From the NCBI GenBank assembly GCA_026710525.1, contig JAPOQT010000304.1, forward strand, positions 1 to 8,166: 8,166 nucleotides of DNA, read 5' to 3'. The stretch is from Pseudomonadota bacterium. GTDB taxonomy: Bacteria > Bdellovibrionota_B > Oligoflexia > Oligoflexales > Bin106. Both the position numbers and the translations under genes were made by a program. The notes beneath the pieces were generated by a model, which made no database searches, had not been told where the DNA came from, and saw nothing but the letters and a program-made list of their open reading frames with translations. Position 1 is the first letter of the stretch. Each line of letters begins with the position of its first letter. This document shows positions 5,859 through 8,166 of this stretch, piece by piece.

Positions 5859-7448
5859 ATGCAGCTTCCTATAGGTTATCAAGATTTTAAAAAACTTAGA
5901 GAAAGTAATTGTTATTACGTTGATAAAACAGCGCTTCTTTATGCCTTCATCGATCAAGGTTGTTATTATGCTTTAGCGCGTCCTAAAGGTTTTGGTAAAA
6001 CCCTATTACTGAGTACCCTCAAGTACATATTTGAAGGAGAGAAGGAATTATTCAAGGGCTTGGATATTGAAAATAAATGGGATTGGTCTAAAAAAAATCC
6101 TGTGGTGACATTAAGTTTTGATGGTCCATTTAACTCTTCTGAGGAACTTGAAGCCAACATCGAAGCGCAAATAGTGGCCCTTAATAAAAAGTATGGTGTC
6201 GAAGATAAAAAGTCTCATTATTCCACATTGTCTTTTCGCTTTTTGAATATCCTCATTCACTTGAAAAAAGAAACAGGTCGGAGGGCTGTGGTCCTTGTGG
6301 ATGACCACGATAAACCTTTTTTAGATGTGATGGATGATCCGAAACTAGCCCAGTCCCATAGGGAGGCTCTTCATGGATTTTATGGTATCTTGAAACAGTA
6401 TTCCGAATATGTTGAGTTTATTTTCTTTGTTGGTAGGACCGTATTTACGCAACTTGGTATTTTTTCAGGGTTCAACATTCTCAATGATGTTACCCTTTTT
6501 TCAAGGTGTAGCACGATCTGTGGTTTTACTGACCAGGAATTAGACACGGTGTTTGGCGAAGAAATTAAAGGTTTCGACAGAGAAGAGATCAGACATTGGT
6601 ACTACGGCTATAGTTGGTCAGGCGAAGAAAAAGTCTACAATCCTTATAGTGTATTAAAGCTTATGCAGAAAAAGGAATTTGGCCCTTGGTGGTATGAAGA
6701 TAGTAAGGATAAATCCTTTTTTGAACGTTTGGACACACTCCAATGGCTTCGCACCGACATGGATGATCTGTATGGTGACTCGAGTTTTGCCATGTTTGAG
6801 GTGGATAGACTTTGTGTATCAGCTTGGTTATTTCAAGCAGGCTATCTAGTTCCTGTCAAGGAAAGACAGGATAGTTCTGGAGCAGATTATATTTTAGGCC
6901 TTCCGAATTATGAAGTGCGTAGTAGTTTGAGAGCTGACTTTTTACAATACTTATCTACCGATGTTGACAAGACGAAAAAAGATGCCAAAGTCCTCGTTGA
7001 AATGCTTGGCAAAAGTGATTTTACTGGTTTTGCCAAAAAGCTACAGTCCTTTTTGTCTACAATATCTGAACATTGTTATCTTAGTGATAAAAGTAATCGT
7101 AATGCGATACAATACAACTTGGCAGTAGTGTATTCAGGGTATCTTCCTACCGCATTACATGCCATAGAAGCCGACTTTGAGGTCAAAAGACTAGACTATC
7201 GAAAGGCTGTCTTTTTCAATTATCCACATCAGGTCGTTGCTTTAGTTATTAAGGTTGTACGGGGCAATGAAGATGATAATCGAGATGAAGATGCTATTAT
7301 GAAGGGTGAGAGAGAGATCTTGAAAACTGAAGGAGAAGAGAATTTTCAGGATAGTGATAAACCAGTTCACTTATTACATGCCGTATTCGGTGAAAAGGGG
7401 TATATCGGCCTTGCTCATCAAGAAGTCACTCCTAGCATTGCTACCTAG
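5859..7448 (+). CDS. AAA-ATPase-like protein with degenerate PD-(D/E)XK (PDDEXK_9-type) C-terminus
   Basis: The 529-aa product fits the family described as AAA-ATPase_like followed by a PDDEXK_9 nuclease-like domain. The opening LPIGYQDFKKLRE and YYVDKTALL match the family start, followed by the P-loop-like ARPKGFGKTLLLSTL (40-54; usual form RPRRFGKS). A Walker-B-like VVLVDDHDKP (144-153; usual LIDEYDKP), IFSGFNILNDVTLF (201-214), WYYGYSWSGEEKVYNPYS (247-264) and LFQAGYL (324-330) follow in family order. In the C-terminal part R444-x-D446 may be the catalytic Asp site, but the expected E-F-K reads V463-I-K465, and the following Q-x-x-x-Y element is not seen. The nuclease may therefore be inactive. 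The biological role of the family is not settled. AGGAG at 5847-5851 with a 7-nt spacer fixes the ATG at 5859 rather than 5832. A strong terminator follows. Confidence 0.85.
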   Translation: MQLPIGYQDFKKLRESNCYYVDKTALLYAFIDQGCYYALARPKGFGKTLLLSTLKYIFEGEKELFKGLDIENKWDWSKKNPVVTLSFDGPFNSSEELEANIEAQIVALNKKYGVEDKKSHYSTLSFRFLNILIHLKKETGRRAVVLVDDHDKPFLDVMDDPKLAQSHREALHGFYGILKQYSEYVEFIFFVGRTVFTQLGIFSGFNILNDVTLFSRCSTICGFTDQELDTVFGEEIKGFDREEIRHWYYGYSWSGEEKVYNPYSVLKLMQKKEFGPWWYEDSKDKSFFERLDTLQWLRTDMDDLYGDSSFAMFEVDRLCVSAWLFQAGYLVPVKERQDSSGADYILGLPNYEVRSSLRADFLQYLSTDVDKTKKDAKVLVEMLGKSDFTGFAKKLQSFLSTISEHCYLSDKSNRNAIQYNLAVVYSGYLPTALHAIEADFEVKRLDYRKAVFFNYPHQVVALVIKVVRGNEDDNRDEDAIMKGEREILKTEGEENFQDSDKPVHLLHAVFGEKGYIGLAHQEVTPSIAT

Positions 7449-7475
7449 TTATTATTTGATGGTGATTGAGAGATA

Positions 7476-7515
7476 TTTTGGCTATCAACAAGTATGACAG
7501 CCAAAGTATTTTTTT
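7476..7515 (+). terminator. Intrinsic terminator of the AAA-ATPase-like gene
   Basis: The arms TTTGGCTATCA (7477-7487) and TGACAGCCAAA (7495-7505) pair over 11 positions with one A-C mismatch around a 7-nt loop. They are followed after three bases by seven T residues (7509-7515). The hairpin lies 29 bp after the stop codon. On the minus strand there is no T-run after the stem, so it should not stop the convergent gene efficiently. Confidence 0.85.
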
Positions 7516-7573
7516 GTTCAAAGGTTCTCTATCTGAGGTAGTGTTTAACTATTCTGGATAGGTGCCCAGTCCC

Positions 7574-8125
7574 TTAGTGTATGGTAAGAATTTTTGGTTC
7601 AAAGCCAGGGCTATTCATAGATTTACATAGTGATGAGGCACCGTCGTCATATTCATAGTTGGCTTTGATCATAACAAGGCCAACTTTATCAGCCACCCTC
7701 ACAGTACTAATCGGTTCTGATAACTGGTCGTTCTTAGCAGATTCTATTTTTAGCTTTTCTACGAGATCTGATTCCGTCAGTACTCCTGCCTTGTGATAAA
7801 CAATGCACCCTATAACCTCAATCGATTCAGGAGATCGCATAGCCTTGCGGAAATGATTTAAGCTAGAGAGAAATTGGTGAATATGATTTAGGGTTAGGGT
7901 GCTAGCTATCTTTCCTACAAGGTAACGGGCTTTGCTATTGTTTTGTTTGTAAAATGGAATATAAAAGTCAAATTCATAGATTATTCCGTGCTTCTGATCG
8001 AGATACTTATAATTACGAGTTAGTGACCCTATATCCAAATCAGACACATCTAAAGAGGATGGAAGTCCGTGATTCATCATATCTTCTAGCATTGTTCGCC
8101 AAACGTTGAAATCGTAACGGCTCAT
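7574..8125 (-). CDS. Hypothetical protein, 183 aa, possible PD-(D/E)XK-like fold
   Basis: No family is recognised with confidence. The pattern DIGSLTRNYKYLDQ, then IIYEFDFYI (48-56), then YLVGKIASTLTLNHIHQFLSSLNHFRK (68-94), then IEVIGCIVY and VADKVGLVMIK resembles DUF3782-type restriction-endonuclease-like proteins. These typically read E-I-D, then E-V-K-S, a helix with F-L-x-x-L-x-x-F, and a late A-x-x-x-G-L strand. If so, D53 would be the metal-binding Asp and K72 the catalytic Lys, but the Glu two residues before the Lys is V70, so catalysis is doubtful. The start at 8125 is supported by AGGTG seven nt upstream on the minus strand. The gene converges on the AAA-ATPase-like gene, with 125 bp between the two stops. 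Confidence 0.65.
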   Translation of the reverse strand: MSRYDFNVWRTMLEDMMNHGLPSSLDVSDLDIGSLTRNYKYLDQKHGIIYEFDFYIPFYKQNNSKARYLVGKIASTLTLNHIHQFLSSLNHFRKAMRSPESIEVIGCIVYHKAGVLTESDLVEKLKIESAKNDQLSEPISTVRVADKVGLVMIKANYEYDDGASSLCKSMNSPGFEPKILTIH

Positions 8126-8142
8126 GAAATGGCACCTGTATT

Positions 8143-8148
8143 ATCATA
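8143..8148 (-). promoter_or_regulatory. Possible -10 element for the 183-aa gene
   Basis: Read on the minus strand, TATGAT lies 17 bp upstream of the ATG and matches 5 of 6 positions of the sigma-70 -10 consensus. A -35 element at normal spacing would fall beyond the right edge of the window, so it cannot be confirmed. The resulting leader would be very short. Confidence 0.25.
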
Positions 8149-8166
8149 TGGTTTAACTGAAAACGG

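Noticed and set aside
5859..8125. Reading the AAA-like gene and the 183-aa gene as an anti-phage defence pair
   Set aside because: They are convergent, not an operon, and both seem to lack a nuclease glutamate. No other defence genes, integrase or attachment sites are in the window.

Overview
The window reads as AT-rich chromosomal DNA of a Gram-negative bacterium, most likely a proteobacterium and possibly a gammaproteobacterium. The evidence is a SPOR-domain (FtsN/DedD-like) envelope protein, a lipoprotein with a clear lipobox, a textbook sigma-54 (-24/-12) promoter, a KefB/CPA2-type antiporter, and an AAA-ATPase-like/PDDEXK gene of a type that is often multiplied in host-associated bacteria. 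The genus cannot be fixed from the sequence alone. No rRNA, tRNA, CRISPR array or insertion sequence is visible.

Layout, left to right. (1) 2-457 (+) is the C-terminal part of a SPOR-domain protein that enters from off the left edge. It runs convergently, with a 3-bp gap, into a 684-aa cation:proton antiporter of the CPA2 family on the minus strand (461-2515). (2) The divergent intergenic region 2516-2750 is dense with signals: GATAC/GTATC half-sites, an ATGATG/CATCAT dyad, a sigma-54 promoter at 2624-2639 firing rightward, and a hairpin just after the predicted transcription start. (3) This promoter faces three co-directional genes that I do not recognise: a 56-aa single-pass membrane protein (2751-2921), a 171-aa membrane-anchored Lys/Tyr-rich helical protein (3011-3526) and a 273-aa lipoprotein (3681-4502). 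All three look like envelope proteins and all carry a short [DN]-[DE]-Y-Q-[FV] motif. (4) An inositol-monophosphatase-family enzyme (4677-5513, +) follows. (5) A 345-bp gap with GTAAC repeats and a possible 18-codon ORF precedes an AAA-ATPase-like gene with a PD-(D/E)XK-like C-terminus (5859-7448, +), which is closed by a strong intrinsic terminator. (6) A convergent 183-aa gene on the minus strand (7574-8125) resembles a second PD-(D/E)XK-like family.

The most interesting block is 2520-4502: a sigma-54-controlled cluster of orphan envelope proteins sharing a short motif, whose first two members look like divergent paralogues at their N-termini. The second point is the right end, where two adjacent nuclease-fold candidates both appear to have valine in place of the glutamate of the E-x-K catalytic motif. 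That would suggest non-catalytic or decaying members of families that normally cut nucleic acid. Both ideas come from by-eye reading and need profile searches.
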